Notes: a model not told the origin generated them from the sequence alone. A stretch of DNA of 64,000 nucleotides from Paenibacillus allorhizosphaerae (GCF_910594985.1 NZ_CAJVCE010000005.1:248001-312000); one strand, 5' to 3'. Shown: positions 40,743-50,981, counted from the stretch's first letter. Made by a program: numbers and translations.

Positions 40743-42140
40743 ATGCGTATTGATGCTACGGAGTTGATCGGCCGATTGAGACGCCGCGAATTGTCTTGTA
40801 CAGAATTGCTCGAATCATATTTGCAACGCATCCGAGCCCTTGACCCAACGCTCCGCTCTTTTATAACAGTTTGCGAAGAAACTGCACGGGAGGCGGCCCG
40901 CAAAGCCGACGGGCAATGGACCCGTGGCCACGAGCCCGGTATGTTGCACGGAATTCCGATAGCGATCAAAGACCTCATCTGTACCGCCGGAACCCGGGCA
41001 ACCGCCGGCTCCAAAATTTTGGAAGGGTTCGTCCCGGACGAACACGCAGCCTTGTGGCAGCGGCTCGAACAGGCAGGCGCTCTGCTGCTAGGCAAGCTCA
41101 ATATGTACGAATTCGGGTGGGGCGCCACATCGGAAAACCCGCACTATGGCGCATGCCTGAACCCTTGGGACGTCACGCGGTCCGCGGGAGGCTCGAGCGG
41201 AGGATGCGCGGCCGCCGTAGCCGCGGACTTAACGCCGGTTACGGTTGGCTCCGATACCGGGGGTTCGGTTCGGGTTCCTTCCGCATGCTGCGGCGTGTAC
41301 GGGTTAAAACCGACATACGGCGTGGTGAGCATGTACGGCGTTCTCCCAATGGCGCCTACGCTGGACCACGTAGGTCCGATGGCACGATCCGTCCGCGACC
41401 TTGCGCTGATGATGAATGTGCTGAGCGGCTACGACCCGCGCGATCCGAACAGTGTACAGACGAATGCTCAGGATTATATGAGATGCCTGGACGAGCCTGT
41501 GAACGGCGGCTCGATTGCCATCGGACCAGATTCCTTTTTACGGGATACCGAACCGGAAATCATAGCCCGGCTGTTGCAAGCGGTAGATGTGCTCCAACAA
41601 TCCGGCGCAGCCCTACGCGAGTGCGGTCCGATTCCGGAGCTGCAGGAAGGTTCGTATGCGATGAATGTCATCGCGAAGTCGGAATCGCTGCTTTTTCATG
41701 ACAAGTGGCTGAATGACAGTCAATCGCCGTACAGCGAGGACGTGCGGCGGCGGATGGAAAGCGGACGCAAATACTCCGGCCTCGATTACGTATCGTCGGA
41801 TCAAGTTCGCAAACGACTTCGGCGCTCGATGGAGCAAACGTTTGAGCACATCGATGTGATGATCACGCCGACGATGCCGGTAACGACGCCGCTTCTCGGT
41901 CAATCGAATATGAGCGCAGGCAGCAAGTCCGTCCCCAGACACGGCAATTTCAATCGCTTTACGAATATTTTCAACCTTGTCGGCTTCCCTGCCCTTTCCG
42001 TTCCATGCGGCCTCTCGAGCGGCGGGCTGCCTATCGGCATTCAGCTGATCGCCGCCCCCTTGCAAGAAGCCAAACTGCTGCAGTACGCGCGTGTTCTGGA
42101 GCAAGCGTTTCCCGTGCTGCCGCCGCCCGGCTTTGAATAG
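40743..42140 (+). CDS. Amidase-signature family hydrolase (GatA-like)
   Basis: 465 residues from the ATG at 40743. The complete Ser-cisSer-Lys triad is present: Lys76 in IPIAIKD, Ser151 in SAGGSSGG and Ser175 in SDTGGSVRVPS. C-terminal FTNIFNLVGFPALSVPCGLSSGGLPIGIQLIA is typical of GatA and relatives. No gatB or gatC is adjacent, so it is more likely a stand-alone amidase hydrolysing a small amide than a tRNA amidotransferase subunit. GGATGGGGG lies about 11 bases before the ATG. Confidence 0.9.
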   Translation: MRIDATELIGRLRRRELSCTELLESYLQRIRALDPTLRSFITVCEETAREAARKADGQWTRGHEPGMLHGIPIAIKDLICTAGTRATAGSKILEGFVPDEHAALWQRLEQAGALLLGKLNMYEFGWGATSENPHYGACLNPWDVTRSAGGSSGGCAAAVAADLTPVTVGSDTGGSVRVPSACCGVYGLKPTYGVVSMYGVLPMAPTLDHVGPMARSVRDLALMMNVLSGYDPRDPNSVQTNAQDYMRCLDEPVNGGSIAIGPDSFLRDTEPEIIARLLQAVDVLQQSGAALRECGPIPELQEGSYAMNVIAKSESLLFHDKWLNDSQSPYSEDVRRRMESGRKYSGLDYVSSDQVRKRLRRSMEQTFEHIDVMITPTMPVTTPLLGQSNMSAGSKSVPRHGNFNRFTNIFNLVGFPALSVPCGLSSGGLPIGIQLIAAPLQEAKLLQYARVLEQAFPVLPPPGFE

Positions 42141-42156
42141 CATTATCTTTCACCCA

Positions 42157-43320
42157 TTAAAGCGACTTACGGTATATAGCGAGCACGTCTTCGCGTTGAA
42201 GCGACTTGAAGTTCCCGAAAGGCCCGTACACCATCGCCTTGTCAGCCATAAGCTCCAGCTTATCGTCGCCGATCCCATAGTCCGCAAGGCGGCTTGGAGC
42301 GCCGATGGAAGACCAGAAAGACCTCAGTGCCCGAATTCCTTCCAGCGCCGTCTCCCGGTCGCTTTTTCCGGCAGGATCGATGCCGAAGACGTTAATCGCG
42401 AACTGTTTAAACCGGGACACGCCGGAATCCAGCACATGCTCCATCCAGTTAGGGAACAAAATCGCCAACCCGCCGCCATGGGGAATGTCGTAAACGGCGC
42501 TCACCGCGTGCTCAATATTATGCGTCGCCCAGTCGCCGCGGACGCCCATCGCCAGTGTTCCGTTCAAGGCCATCGTGCCGCTGTACAGAATGGTTTCGCG
42601 TGCCTCGAATTGTTCGAGGTTGTCGACCAGTTTCGGTGCGGTGGCGATGACGACGCGCAAGATCGTTTCGCAAAATCCGTCCTGTACGGGCGAGTTGCCG
42701 GTATGGTGAAAATATTGCTCGAACACATGCGACATAATATCGACCATACCGTATACCGTCTGGTCTTTCGGAACCGAGAACGTGAATTCCGGATTCAGAA
42801 TGGAGAACTTCGGAAAAACGAGCGGACTTCCCCAGCCATACTTCTCCTGCGTCTCCCAGTTCGTAATGACGGAGCCGGAGTTCATCTCCGATCCGGTAGC
42901 CGCCAAAGTAAGCACCGTTCCAAACGGCAGCGCATCCTGAGCCGTCGCCTTGCGAGTAATAATATCCCACACATCGCCGTCATATTTCGCTCCGATGGCG
43001 ATCGCCTTCACGCAGTCGATGACGCTTCCTCCGCCAACGGCGAGAATAAACTGTATGCCCTGTTTTTGACAAAGCTGAACTCCCTTATGCACCGTTGAAA
43101 GGCGCGGGTTCGGTTCGACGCCGCTTAATTCGTGCACTTCGGCGTTCTGACGAGTGAGCAGGCTGATGACACGATCATAAATTCCATTTCGCTTAATGCT
43201 GCCTCCCCCATAGACAAGCAGCACTTTCTTGCCGTAGGAAGGGATATGCGTGAGAAGATGATCCAGTGTGTCTTTTCCGAAAAAAAGCCGGGTCGGATTG
43301 TAATAGGCAAACGTGTTCAT
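42157..43320 (-). CDS. Iron-containing alcohol dehydrogenase (YugJ/butanol dehydrogenase type)
   Basis: 387 residues: [17 protein letters not shown] site [37 protein letters not shown], metal ligands in [14 protein letters not shown] and [26 protein letters not shown]. This is the YugJ/BdhA group that reduces aldehydes such as butanal or methylglyoxal with NAD(P)H. It lies 91 bases downstream of a TetR regulator gene on the same strand and may be co-transcribed with it. Confidence 0.92.
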   Translation of the reverse strand: MNTFAYYNPTRLFFGKDTLDHLLTHIPSYGKKVLLVYGGGSIKRNGIYDRVISLLTRQNAEVHELSGVEPNPRLSTVHKGVQLCQKQGIQFILAVGGGSVIDCVKAIAIGAKYDGDVWDIITRKATAQDALPFGTVLTLAATGSEMNSGSVITNWETQEKYGWGSPLVFPKFSILNPEFTFSVPKDQTVYGMVDIMSHVFEQYFHHTGNSPVQDGFCETILRVVIATAPKLVDNLEQFEARETILYSGTMALNGTLAMGVRGDWATHNIEHAVSAVYDIPHGGGLAILFPNWMEHVLDSGVSRFKQFAINVFGIDPAGKSDRETALEGIRALRSFWSSIGAPSRLADYGIGDDKLELMADKAMVYGPFGNFKSLQREDVLAIYRKSL

Positions 43321-43411
43321 GAATTCCCTCCGTGCGATCCGATTGATTTGACGGGCATAATTAACAGGATTCCCTTTTTGTGGCGATCCATGTATGAACC
43401 AAAAAGCCGAT

Positions 43412-43987
43412 TTAAGCGAACTGCCTCTCGATCAACAGCCGCGCTGCGCCGAGAAACGATTCCGATTGGCTCGTTCGGTTCATATAAGAGATCATAATCG
43501 CGCCGCTGCTCAGCATGCGTATATGCGCGACAAGCTCCACCGGATCTCGCGCTCCGGCCTGCTGTGCAATCGCCTCAATAATGTTCCACAGTTCCTCACG
43601 GCACGCTACCGCTTTCTTGTAACCCGGATGATCCGTATCGGGAAATTCGACCGCCGTATTTAGAAACGGACAGCCCCGGTTCTCATATTTCCCCATACGT
43701 TCCGCCAAGCCTTCGACCAGCGCGTTCAATTGATCTATCGGCGAATCCGGATGCTTGCGCTTCGCATGCTCCACGTTAGCTATGCTAAGCGAATGGCGGT
43801 ATTCCAAATAGGCGACGATCAGCTCATCTTTCGTTGCAAAGTTGCGGTAAAAGCTGGCCTTGGCCACGCCGGACTCCATTATGATCCGGTCAATGCCTAC
43901 GGCCCGTATGCCTTCCCGGTAAAATAAATCCGCCGCTACGCGCAAAATGCGTTCTTTGGCCGATTCCTTCTTTACGCCTTCCACCAT
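43412..43987 (-). CDS. TetR-family repressor of the divergent DHA2 exporter
   Basis: 191 residues from the ATG at 43987; in-frame starts at 44005 and 44029 are possible, none with a good ribosome binding site. The helix-turn-helix is [41 protein letters not shown] (cited only to show its extent, residues about 9-50), with the usual [14 protein letters not shown] next. The C-terminal ligand domain has [18 protein letters not shown], found in YxaF/LmrA-like regulators that bind aromatic or flavonoid ligands. Two matching palindromes in the intergenic region, one inside the exporter promoter, are the probable operators. Confidence 0.88.
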   Translation of the reverse strand: MVEGVKKESAKERILRVAADLFYREGIRAVGIDRIIMESGVAKASFYRNFATKDELIVAYLEYRHSLSIANVEHAKRKHPDSPIDQLNALVEGLAERMGKYENRGCPFLNTAVEFPDTDHPGYKKAVACREELWNIIEAIAQQAGARDPVELVAHIRMLSSGAIMISYMNRTSQSESFLGAARLLIERQFA

Positions 43988-44022
43988 CTCATCAACCCAT
44001 TCCATATTTTTGAAAATGCGTA

Positions 44023-44079
44023 TTGACACGAGACAGATCTGTCTGTATCATAATTCTGGAAATGAGACAGAACGGTCTC
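44023..44079. promoter_or_regulatory. DHA2 exporter promoter with two TetR operators
   Basis: Plus-strand TTGACA (44023-44028), 17 bases, TATCAT (44046-44051). The spacer contains a perfect 14-base palindrome AGACAGATCTGTCT (44031-44044). A second, related site GAGACAGAACGGTCTC lies at 44064-44079 and shares the left half GAGACAGA. A minus-strand -10 (TATGAT, 44047-44052) for the TetR gene overlaps the plus-strand one, so one repressor could block both directions. Confidence 0.75.
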
Positions 44080-44168
44080 TCTAATTTTATAAAACGTCCC
44101 GTCACTCTGTCAATCGGTTCCGGAGCGGATTACAGAACATATTATCGGGGTGCAAAGGAGAATGCACG

Positions 44169-45863
44169 ATGTCCACATATGCCAAGTCCGCAGTGCTTCA
44201 TGAGCCCGCCGTATCGGAGGATGCGGGCCGAAAGCCTCGTTTGATGCTCGCGGTCATGCTGCTGTCCGTGTTCATGTCGGTAGCCAATATTTTCATCGTC
44301 AACGTAGCGACCCCTTCGATTCAACGCGGGCTGCACGCCGGGTTTTCCGACGTCCAATTCGTTATTGCGAGCTACACGCTCGCCTTTGCCATCTCGCTTA
44401 TTATCGGCGGGCGCCTCGGCGACCGGTTCGGGCGCAAACGAATGCTGCTGCTCGGCGTAGCCGGATTCACCGTATCGTCGGTACTGTGCGGGATATCCTC
44501 CGGCGTAACGATGCTGATCGTCGCCCGGATCATTCAAGGCTTGAGCGCCGCATTGATCTCGCCGCAGGTGCTGTCGCTCATCCAGGTCAACTATCCCCCG
44601 GACAAACGCGGGGCCATCTTCGGGATGTACGGCGCAGCTCAAGGGATCGCGGCGTCGACGGGCCAAGTGATCGGCGGGCTGCTGCTCCAGCTCAATCCGG
44701 GGGGGTTGGATTGGAGAACCGTCTTTTTCTTTAACGTGCCGGTCGGCATTGTGCTCCTGTTCATGATTCCTTCCATTCGCGAATCCAAAGCAGACGAAAG
44801 CGCCAAGCTGGACTGGGCCGGCGCGCTGCTCGTAGCTATCGGACTGCTCATGCTCGTATATCCACTGGTCCAAGGGCAAAAGGAAGGCTGGCCGATCGGC
44901 TTGATCGCAAGCCTTATCCTCTCGGTTCCCATGCTCGCCGCATTCGCCTGGTATGAGAAGCGCCTGCTTCGCCACGGTCATATCCCATTTATGAACGTGG
45001 AGCTGTTCGGCCAACGGATGTTCACGGTAGGCATGATGATCGTCTTCCTGCTCATGTGCTCGCAAGCGGCTTTTTTCCTCGTCACCGCCTACTTTTTGCA
45101 GAGCGGGCTCGGCTTGACGGCACTGCAAGCGGGCTTTGTCATCCTGCCGATGGGCCTCGGCTATTTTGCCGCGTCGCTGCTTTCATCCAGAGCCTCCGCC
45201 CGGCTCGGCCCGCACGTGTTGACGCTCGGAACGACGCTTACGGTCGCCGGCTTCCTTGCGCTGGCGCTCTCGGTTCATGCGACGGGGATATTGCCCGGCG
45301 GCTCCGTATGGGTTCCCGCATTGGCCGTACTCGGCCTCGGTCAAGGCTTCATCGCCGCTCCGCTTACGAACATCGTGCTCTCCAAAGTCCGGAGCAGCCA
45401 TATCGGTTCGGCTTCCGGCATACTGACGACCGGGATGCAGGTGGCATTTGCGATCGGAACGGGGCTGATCGGCATCGTTTGGCTGAATGCGACAGGCCAT
45501 CACGCCGACAGCGTCGGCAAACAAGTAGCGCAGCAGCTCCAGCAGCGCATGCCGGCGTATGCGTCAATGTCCGCCGAACAGAGGGGCGCTGTGCTCGAGA
45601 CGCTCCGTGCATGCTACCCGTTGCTTGCGCGAAGCAGCGATTCGTCCGCCGTACCGGCCGACTGCAGCATCGCTGCCGCCGACGCTTCGCCGGCGAGCCA
45701 TTTGTACGCGGACGGCGTCCGTCAAGCAACGGCGCAAAATTATGCGGATTCGTATTTGCTCTGCCTCTTCATCCTTGCCGCGCTCGCCGCCGTCATGTTC
45801 CCTCCCGTGCTGGCGCTTGGAAGGAAGCGCAGCCCTGCGGCGCCATCCGTCCCGGGCTCTTGA
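44169..45863 (+). CDS. MFS exporter, DHA2 (14-helix, EmrB/QacA) family
   Basis: 564 residues with 14 predicted membrane helices. Motif A is GGRLGDRFGRKRML; motif C-like segment GAAQGIAASTGQVIGGLL and IIQGLSAALISPQVLSLIQ are typical of DHA2 drug exporters. A large soluble loop of about 75 residues before the last helix (QLQQRMPAYASMSAEQRG and on, with DCSIAAADASP) is of the kind seen in several Paenibacillus members. AAAGGAG precedes the ATG. It is divergent from the TetR gene and controlled by operators in its promoter. Confidence 0.92.
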   Translation: MSTYAKSAVLHEPAVSEDAGRKPRLMLAVMLLSVFMSVANIFIVNVATPSIQRGLHAGFSDVQFVIASYTLAFAISLIIGGRLGDRFGRKRMLLLGVAGFTVSSVLCGISSGVTMLIVARIIQGLSAALISPQVLSLIQVNYPPDKRGAIFGMYGAAQGIAASTGQVIGGLLLQLNPGGLDWRTVFFFNVPVGIVLLFMIPSIRESKADESAKLDWAGALLVAIGLLMLVYPLVQGQKEGWPIGLIASLILSVPMLAAFAWYEKRLLRHGHIPFMNVELFGQRMFTVGMMIVFLLMCSQAAFFLVTAYFLQSGLGLTALQAGFVILPMGLGYFAASLLSSRASARLGPHVLTLGTTLTVAGFLALALSVHATGILPGGSVWVPALAVLGLGQGFIAAPLTNIVLSKVRSSHIGSASGILTTGMQVAFAIGTGLIGIVWLNATGHHADSVGKQVAQQLQQRMPAYASMSAEQRGAVLETLRACYPLLARSSDSSAVPADCSIAAADASPASHLYADGVRQATAQNYADSYLLCLFILAALAAVMFPPVLALGRKRSPAAPSVPGS

Positions 45864-45911
45864 GTAGCCGGGGAACAGCAACATTGCCGCCCATCAGCAA
45901 TGGGAAACGAA

Positions 45912-45944
45912 GAAAAGCAGGGTTCCCTTTTCGGGTTCCCTGCT
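45912..45944 (-). terminator. Terminator of the signalling operon
   Basis: AGCAGGG pairs with CCCTGCT, with a two-base internal mismatch and CCC/GGG near the loop. The minus-strand transcript continues into TTTTCTTC. It sits between the convergent exporter and response-regulator genes. Confidence 0.6.
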
Positions 45945-45963
45945 GCATCATTCATGCTTTCGC

Positions 45964-46332
45964 TCAGCTTTCTTTCAAAAATTGTTGTATTTTCTCGAGC
46001 AAACGGTTCCATTCGATCGGCTTCGTATCGAAATCGTCGCATCCGGCATCCAGCGCTTTCTCCCGGTCGCTTGTCATCGCATGGGCGGTCAGCGCAATGA
46101 CCGGTATGGATTTCGTCTCGGGGGACTGCTTCAGCTGGCGCGTCGCGTCCCAGCCGTCGATCACCGGCAAGCTCAAATCCATCAGAATCAGATCGGGAGA
46201 CTCGCACCTAGCCATATCGATGCCCTGCTGCCCGTCTACGGCTATAACGACTTGATAGCCTTTGCGCATTAACCGGCGAGACAGCATATCCCGATTCATT
46301 TCGTTGTCTTCGACTAACAATATTTTATACAT
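45964..46332 (-). CDS. Single-domain response regulator (CheY-like)
   Basis: 122 residues, a lone receiver domain: ILLVEDNEMNRD (acidic pair), LILMDLSLPVIDGW with the phospho-acceptor Asp, VIALTAHAM and DDFDTKPIEW with the conserved Lys. No output domain. The chosen ATG (46332) follows GGGGAG by 8 bases. It is the third gene of a minus-strand series after an HD-GYP regulator and a hybrid kinase, so it probably acts as a phosphorylation partner of that kinase. Confidence 0.92.
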   Translation of the reverse strand: MYKILLVEDNEMNRDMLSRRLMRKGYQVVIAVDGQQGIDMARCESPDLILMDLSLPVIDGWDATRQLKQSPETKSIPVIALTAHAMTSDREKALDAGCDDFDTKPIEWNRLLEKIQQFLKES

Positions 46333-46352
46333 TCTCCGCACTCCCCTCTCCC

Positions 46353-48083
46353 TTAAGTGGTCGATTCGTCTTTCGTCGCCCCCGTATCTCCCTGGTTCAA
46401 CCCGGCGATCAGGCAGCGAATTTCATTCAGCAGCGCTTCACGCTGGAAGCTTCCTTTTTGCACGATATTTTTTACGTAGCCATTCAGCCGCAGCCGATCC
46501 TCATCCGTAATATGCTTGGCCGTCATGACCACGATCGGAATGCTGCGCCATTCCTCGCGCTTGCGAAGCTCCGTGACGAATTCGAACCCGTCCATCTGCG
46601 GCATCATCAAATCAAGCAGGATCAGATGCGGAACCGATTGCGCCACGCACTGTAGCGCGATGCGCCCGTTGCCGGCCCGGGTAACCCGGTAGCCGTCTTT
46701 CTCCAGCATTTTCGTCATCATTTGACTCGTCGTCACGTCATCCTCGATGACGAGCACGGAATTGGAATCAGGTTCGGGCAAATATTTATCCAAAATGGAG
46801 AGCAGACGGTCCCGGTACACGGGTTTGGTCAAAAACTCGGATGCGCCCAGCGCGTAGCCTAAGCTTTTATCATCCATCATGGAAATCATCACGACCGGAA
46901 TGTCCGTGAGCTCCGGATCGTTCTTCAGCGCCGTCAGCACAGCCCAACCGTCCATGCCCGGCATCAGCACGTCGAGGCAGATCACCGCGGGATGCAGCTC
47001 CCTAGCGAGGCGAATGCCTTCCTGGCCGCTCCTCGCAAGTGCCACCGTCCATTCTTCCTTGCCGAGAATACGCTGCATAAGCTGCAGCGCCGCCGCATCG
47101 TCGTCAATGACAAGGACGGTCGGCGTTCCCTTCAAGTACACGGCGGCATGATCCGCTGCCGGCTCCGGAGCCGCTGCCTCATCCGTCATGGCCGGCAGCC
47201 ACACCGTGAACATCGTGCCTTGGCCATATTCGCTGTCGACGGAAATATCCCCGCCCATCATTCGGCACAGCTTCTGACTGATTGTCAGTCCCAGACCGGT
47301 GCCGCCGAATTTTCGCGTGGTCGAAGAATCGGCCTGCTTGAACGCCTCGAACAAATGCTCCATTTGTTCTGCGGTCATGCCGATCCCCGTGTCGGCGACG
47401 GTAAACCGGATGCCGCGCGTTCCCCCGTTCAATTCGTAGGCGGCCGATAGCCGTATCGTCCCTTTTTTGGTGAATTTGCAGGCGTTGCTGAGCAAATTGA
47501 ACAAAATTTGTCTGAGCTTGGTTACGTCCGTACGCATGGCGCCTTCCGGAACGTCGACTTCCATCGTGTTGCCGCCCGCTTCAATTAGCGGATTCAACGT
47601 AGTCAAGATGTCGTTAATCGTATTCGGAATAATGCATGTTTCCAGATATAGATCCATTTTGCCCGCTTCAATCTTGGACAGATCGAGAATATCGTTAATC
47701 AGCGACAGCAGATGCTTCCCCGCCGAATTGATCTTCTCCAGATCGTCGGCAAAACCTTGTTCGCCGATTTCCTCGACTTCCTCTTTCAGCATTTCGCTGT
47801 ATCCGATAATCGCATTCAGCGGGGTGCGCAGTTCGTGGCTCATATTGGCCAAAAACTGGCTTTTGATTTGATTCGCTTTCACGGCTTCATCGTGCGCCTG
47901 GGAAAGCTCCTGCGTGCGCGCTTTCACCAATTGTTCCAATTGATCGTTCAAATCCCGAAGCTCCCGGTTGGCGTATAAGTATTCGCGCGTTTTCTGTTCG
48001 GCGATTTGCTCCGCGGCTTGGCGCGCCTTTTTTTCTCGCTCAAGCTGTCCGCGCAGTACTTCGAGCTCATCCAATCCTTTCAC
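46353..48083 (-). CDS. Hybrid sensor histidine kinase with two receiver domains, N-terminus displaced by a frameshift
   Basis: The continuous frame starts at a GTG (48083) and encodes 576 residues: a coiled coil (about 1-70, [17 protein letters not shown]), HisKA with [19 protein letters not shown], HATPase_c with [17 protein letters not shown] and [10 protein letters not shown], then two receivers ([13 protein letters not shown] with [25 protein letters not shown] with [12 protein letters not shown]). The same frame is open further upstream and reads [20 protein letters not shown], which joins the N-terminal piece in the other frame (48080-48193). The original start is therefore probably the coupled ATG at 48193. 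The protein has no membrane helix and should be cytoplasmic. Confidence 0.85.
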   Translation of the reverse strand: MKGLDELEVLRGQLEREKKARQAAEQIAEQKTREYLYANRELRDLNDQLEQLVKARTQELSQAHDEAVKANQIKSQFLANMSHELRTPLNAIIGYSEMLKEEVEEIGEQGFADDLEKINSAGKHLLSLINDILDLSKIEAGKMDLYLETCIIPNTINDILTTLNPLIEAGGNTMEVDVPEGAMRTDVTKLRQILFNLLSNACKFTKKGTIRLSAAYELNGGTRGIRFTVADTGIGMTAEQMEHLFEAFKQADSSTTRKFGGTGLGLTISQKLCRMMGGDISVDSEYGQGTMFTVWLPAMTDEAAAPEPAADHAAVYLKGTPTVLVIDDDAAALQLMQRILGKEEWTVALARSGQEGIRLARELHPAVICLDVLMPGMDGWAVLTALKNDPELTDIPVVMISMMDDKSLGYALGASEFLTKPVYRDRLLSILDKYLPEPDSNSVLVIEDDVTTSQMMTKMLEKDGYRVTRAGNGRIALQCVAQSVPHLILLDLMMPQMDGFEFVTELRKREEWRSIPIVVMTAKHITDEDRLRLNGYVKNIVQKGSFQREALLNEIRCLIAGLNQGDTGATKDESTT

Positions 48084-48193
48084 CGCCGCTCCGTCAATAT
48101 AAATCGGGCCGACGATCCACCCGGCATATGGTCCCGCTTTAAGTCGATGTCTTCGCCGTAATGCTCGATGCAGCCGTTAACGATCGCTTTCAT
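48080..48193 (-). pseudogene. Frame-displaced N-terminus of the hybrid kinase (possible frameshift or programmed slip)
   Basis: An ATG at 48193 overlaps the HD-GYP stop (ATGA) and has AAGGAG 6 bases upstream, the ideal start for the kinase. It reads [19 protein letters not shown] and then stops after 37 codons. A shift of one base at CTTAAAG (48137-48143, minus strand) restores the kinase frame as [20 protein letters not shown] missing A in the A-run would explain it as a mutation or sequencing error; C TTA AAG also allows a -1 ribosomal slip. Confidence 0.6.
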
Positions 48194-49257
48194 ACCGGCT
48201 CCTTCTCTCTCTTTTCTGATGAATGATCGCCGTTCTCGATAATCGCCAGAAACACGTCTACCACCGTGGGATCAAAATGCTCACCCCGCTGTTTTCTGAT
48301 TTCCGCAAGCGCTTCTTCCTGTGTCCAAGCTTTCTTATACGGCCGTTCATGCGTCAACGCGTCAAAAAAGTCGGCAATGGCGACAATGCGCCCGGCGAGC
48401 GGGATTTCTTCCTGTTTCAATCCTTGCGGATACCCGGTTCCGTTCCATTTTTCATGATGAGTGCCGGCAATGGTTCCCGCCAATTGCAGTACCGGAAACT
48501 GACTGCCCACGAGGATGTTCGCCCCGATGCTCGTATGTAATTTCATTTGTTCGAACTCTTCGGGGGTGAACCGGCCCGGCTTCAGCAGGATGCCGTCAGG
48601 GATCCCGATTTTGCCGATATCGTGCAGCGGCGTAGCGAGCTGAATAAGCTCCGCTTCGTGTTCGGGCAGCCCTAACGCCAATGCGATTTTCCCGGCAATT
48701 TTGCCTACCCGCTGCGTGTGCTGCCCCGTTTCGTCGTCGCGATACTCGGAAGTGCGCCCAAGCAGCTCCAAAATTTCGAATTTCGCCTGCTCCAGCTCTT
48801 TCGTACGCTCGAGGATGCGTTCCTCCAGCTGATGGTTTTGGTTGTGGAGCTGCAGATGGAGAAATCTCGTCTTTAATAAATTATGAATTCGTAAAACGAC
48901 CTCGGTTCGATCAAACGGTTTCGTAAGAAAATCGTTGGCGCCTTCGTGAAGCGCTTTCTGCTTCGATTCCGGCGTCACATCCGCCGTTAGCACAAGGATG
49001 GGCAAGTAATCGTCTTCCTGCTTCCATTCCCGCAAAAGCTTCAATGCGGCGAAACCGTCCATCTCCGGCATATGCAGGTCCAATAAAATAATATCCGGCT
49101 GAATTTCGTTATAAAGAACAGCCAGCCGCGCCGGATCCGTCGTACTGTGAAGCTCGGTAAAACCCGCGCGCCGCAAAATTCGCTCCAGCAGCGAAATATT
49201 GAACTCCTGGTCGTCTACGATCAGAAATTTTGCGCTTTTGATCCATTGCTCGTCCAT
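48190..49257 (-). CDS. Response regulator with HD-GYP domain (cyclic di-GMP phosphodiesterase)
   Basis: 355 residues. A receiver domain (LIVDDQEFNISLLERIL, DIILLDLHMPEMDGF, NDFLTKPFDR) is joined by a coiled coil (about 135-165) to an HD-GYP domain with ETGQHTQRVGKIAGKIA, ATPLHDIGKIGIPDGILLKPG and HHEKWNGTGYPQGLKQEEIP, all catalytic residues kept. It should break down cyclic di-GMP when phosphorylated. Its TGA overlaps the kinase start, so the three genes form one signalling operon. Output is probably motility or biofilm state; a chemotaxis receptor lies 13 kb away but without a direct link. Confidence 0.93.
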   Translation of the reverse strand: MDEQWIKSAKFLIVDDQEFNISLLERILRRAGFTELHSTTDPARLAVLYNEIQPDIILLDLHMPEMDGFAALKLLREWKQEDDYLPILVLTADVTPESKQKALHEGANDFLTKPFDRTEVVLRIHNLLKTRFLHLQLHNQNHQLEERILERTKELEQAKFEILELLGRTSEYRDDETGQHTQRVGKIAGKIALALGLPEHEAELIQLATPLHDIGKIGIPDGILLKPGRFTPEEFEQMKLHTSIGANILVGSQFPVLQLAGTIAGTHHEKWNGTGYPQGLKQEEIPLAGRIVAIADFFDALTHERPYKKAWTQEEALAEIRKQRGEHFDPTVVDVFLAIIENGDHSSEKREKEPV

Positions 49258-49392
49258 AGTGTCTGCCTCATCCCATCGTAACGTACGCGTGTACCATTAG
49301 TCCTATCTCGATCATAATCAGATTGTACCGACTCGATATCTTTATTGTCAATTTATGTTTTGGAAAAAACTCGCTATTTGTCGAGCCAAAGC

Positions 49393-49428
49393 AAAAAAAA
49401 GGATAAGGAGCACAGAGGCCCTTATCCC
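49393..49428 (-). terminator. Terminator of the tctCBA operon
   Basis: On the minus strand GGATAAGG pairs with CCTTATCC around an 11-base loop and is followed by eight U (A-run 49393-49400). It lies 39 bases after tctA. Confidence 0.85.
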
Positions 49429-49466
49429 CATATGAATCAACTGCAGCCAAGCGCTTGAATCGTCGC

Positions 49467-50972
49467 TTACATTTCTACATCAGCGGCAAACCCGCTGCGT
49501 TTTTTGCGAAGCCCCGAAATTAATCCGAACACGATGATGATCAGCGCCAGGCTGAGCAACGTGCCCGAAATCGGCCGCTGGAACAGTCCCAGGAACGATC
49601 CGTCGAGCAGTTTAAGCGATTGCAGCAAGGAGCTTTCCAGCATCTTGCCGAGCACGAACGTCAGCACGATCGGCGCCATCGGAATGTCCGCCTTCTTCAT
49701 CAAGTAGCCGAGCACGCCGAACGCGAACATGATCCCGACGTCGAACAGATTGTTGTTGGCCGTGTACGCGCCGAGTGCCGAGATGATCAGAATGACAGGA
49801 TACAGCAGCTTGGGAGGCACCATCGCAATTTTCGCCCACCAGCCAGCAAGCGGCAAATTCATGATCAGGAGCATGAAGTTGCCGATGAACATGCTGGCAA
49901 TGACGCCCCAGACGAATACCGGGTTCTGCTCGAACAGCATCGGTCCCGGCGTCAAGCCGTGCATCATGAAGGCGCCGAGAATGATCGCAATCGTAGGCGA
50001 GCTGGGAATCCCCAGCGTGAAGAGCGGGATCAGCGCTCCGCCGCAATACGCATTGTTGGCCGTCTCCGGGCCGGCAACGCCCTCGATGGCTCCCTTGCCG
50101 AAGCGCGACGGGTCTTTGGCCATTTTTTTCTCCACCGAGTAGGAAAGCATCGCCGGAATGACCGAGTTCGTGCCCGGAATAAGTCCGATCAAAAAACCGA
50201 GCACCGTCCCCCGCCCGATCGCTTTCATGCTGGGCGACCATTCTTCTTTTCGCGGCAGCATGCCCTTGACTTTAGGCGGCTTTTCCGCGGTGGCCATGTT
50301 CTCAATGCCGAGCAATATTTCCGACAATCCGAACAAACCCATCGCTACGATGACAAAATCGATCCCGTTCATCAAATTCATTTGGCCGAACGTAAATCGG
50401 ACGGAACCGGACACCGGGTCCATGCCGACCATCGCCAAATTTAGTCCCAGAAACGCGGATACGAGTCCCCGAATGACCGATTTGCCCATCAGCCCGATGA
50501 CGGTCGACAAGCCGAGCACCATCAAGGCAAAAAATTCCGGAGGTCCGAACCGCAACGCCCATTGCGCGAGCGGCGGCCCGACAAAAATCAAGCCGAGGAT
50601 CGAGACCGTCCCGCCAATGAAGGAGCCGAGCCCCGAAATGCCCAGCGCGGCCCCGGCCCTTCCCTGCTTGGCCATCGGACTGCCGTCGAGACATGTAATG
50701 ACGGACGCCGCCTCTCCCGGCGTGTTAATCAGCACGGAAGTAATCGTGCCGCCGTACATGGCGCCGTAATAAATACCGCACAGCATGATGATGGCCGAAA
50801 CCGGCTCCATCCCGAACGTAATCGGCAGCAAAACCGCCACCCCTGTCGTCGGACCGAGTCCGGGCAACACGCCGACAAGCATACCGATCGTTACGCCGAG
50901 CAAACAATACAATAAGTTATACCAAGTAAAAGCGGTAGCAAATCCTTGTGCAATTACATCAAAGGCCGGCAT
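49467..50972 (-). CDS. tctA: Tripartite tricarboxylate transporter large permease (TctA)
   Basis: 501 residues, very hydrophobic, about 12 membrane helices. Family marks are GVTIGMLVGVLPGLGPTTGVAVLLP and the second repeat GFLIGLIPGTNSVIPAMLSY, which fit the two inverted substrate-binding loops of TctA, plus YGAMYGGTITSVLINTPGEAASV. It moves a di- or tricarboxylate with the help of the TctC binding protein and TctB. The ATG is 9 bases after tctB. The actual substrate is unknown. Confidence 0.93.
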   Translation of the reverse strand: MPAFDVIAQGFATAFTWYNLLYCLLGVTIGMLVGVLPGLGPTTGVAVLLPITFGMEPVSAIIMLCGIYYGAMYGGTITSVLINTPGEAASVITCLDGSPMAKQGRAGAALGISGLGSFIGGTVSILGLIFVGPPLAQWALRFGPPEFFALMVLGLSTVIGLMGKSVIRGLVSAFLGLNLAMVGMDPVSGSVRFTFGQMNLMNGIDFVIVAMGLFGLSEILLGIENMATAEKPPKVKGMLPRKEEWSPSMKAIGRGTVLGFLIGLIPGTNSVIPAMLSYSVEKKMAKDPSRFGKGAIEGVAGPETANNAYCGGALIPLFTLGIPSSPTIAIILGAFMMHGLTPGPMLFEQNPVFVWGVIASMFIGNFMLLIMNLPLAGWWAKIAMVPPKLLYPVILIISALGAYTANNNLFDVGIMFAFGVLGYLMKKADIPMAPIVLTFVLGKMLESSLLQSLKLLDGSFLGLFQRPISGTLLSLALIIIVFGLISGLRKKRSGFAADVEM

Positions 50973-50981
50973 ATGCTGTCA

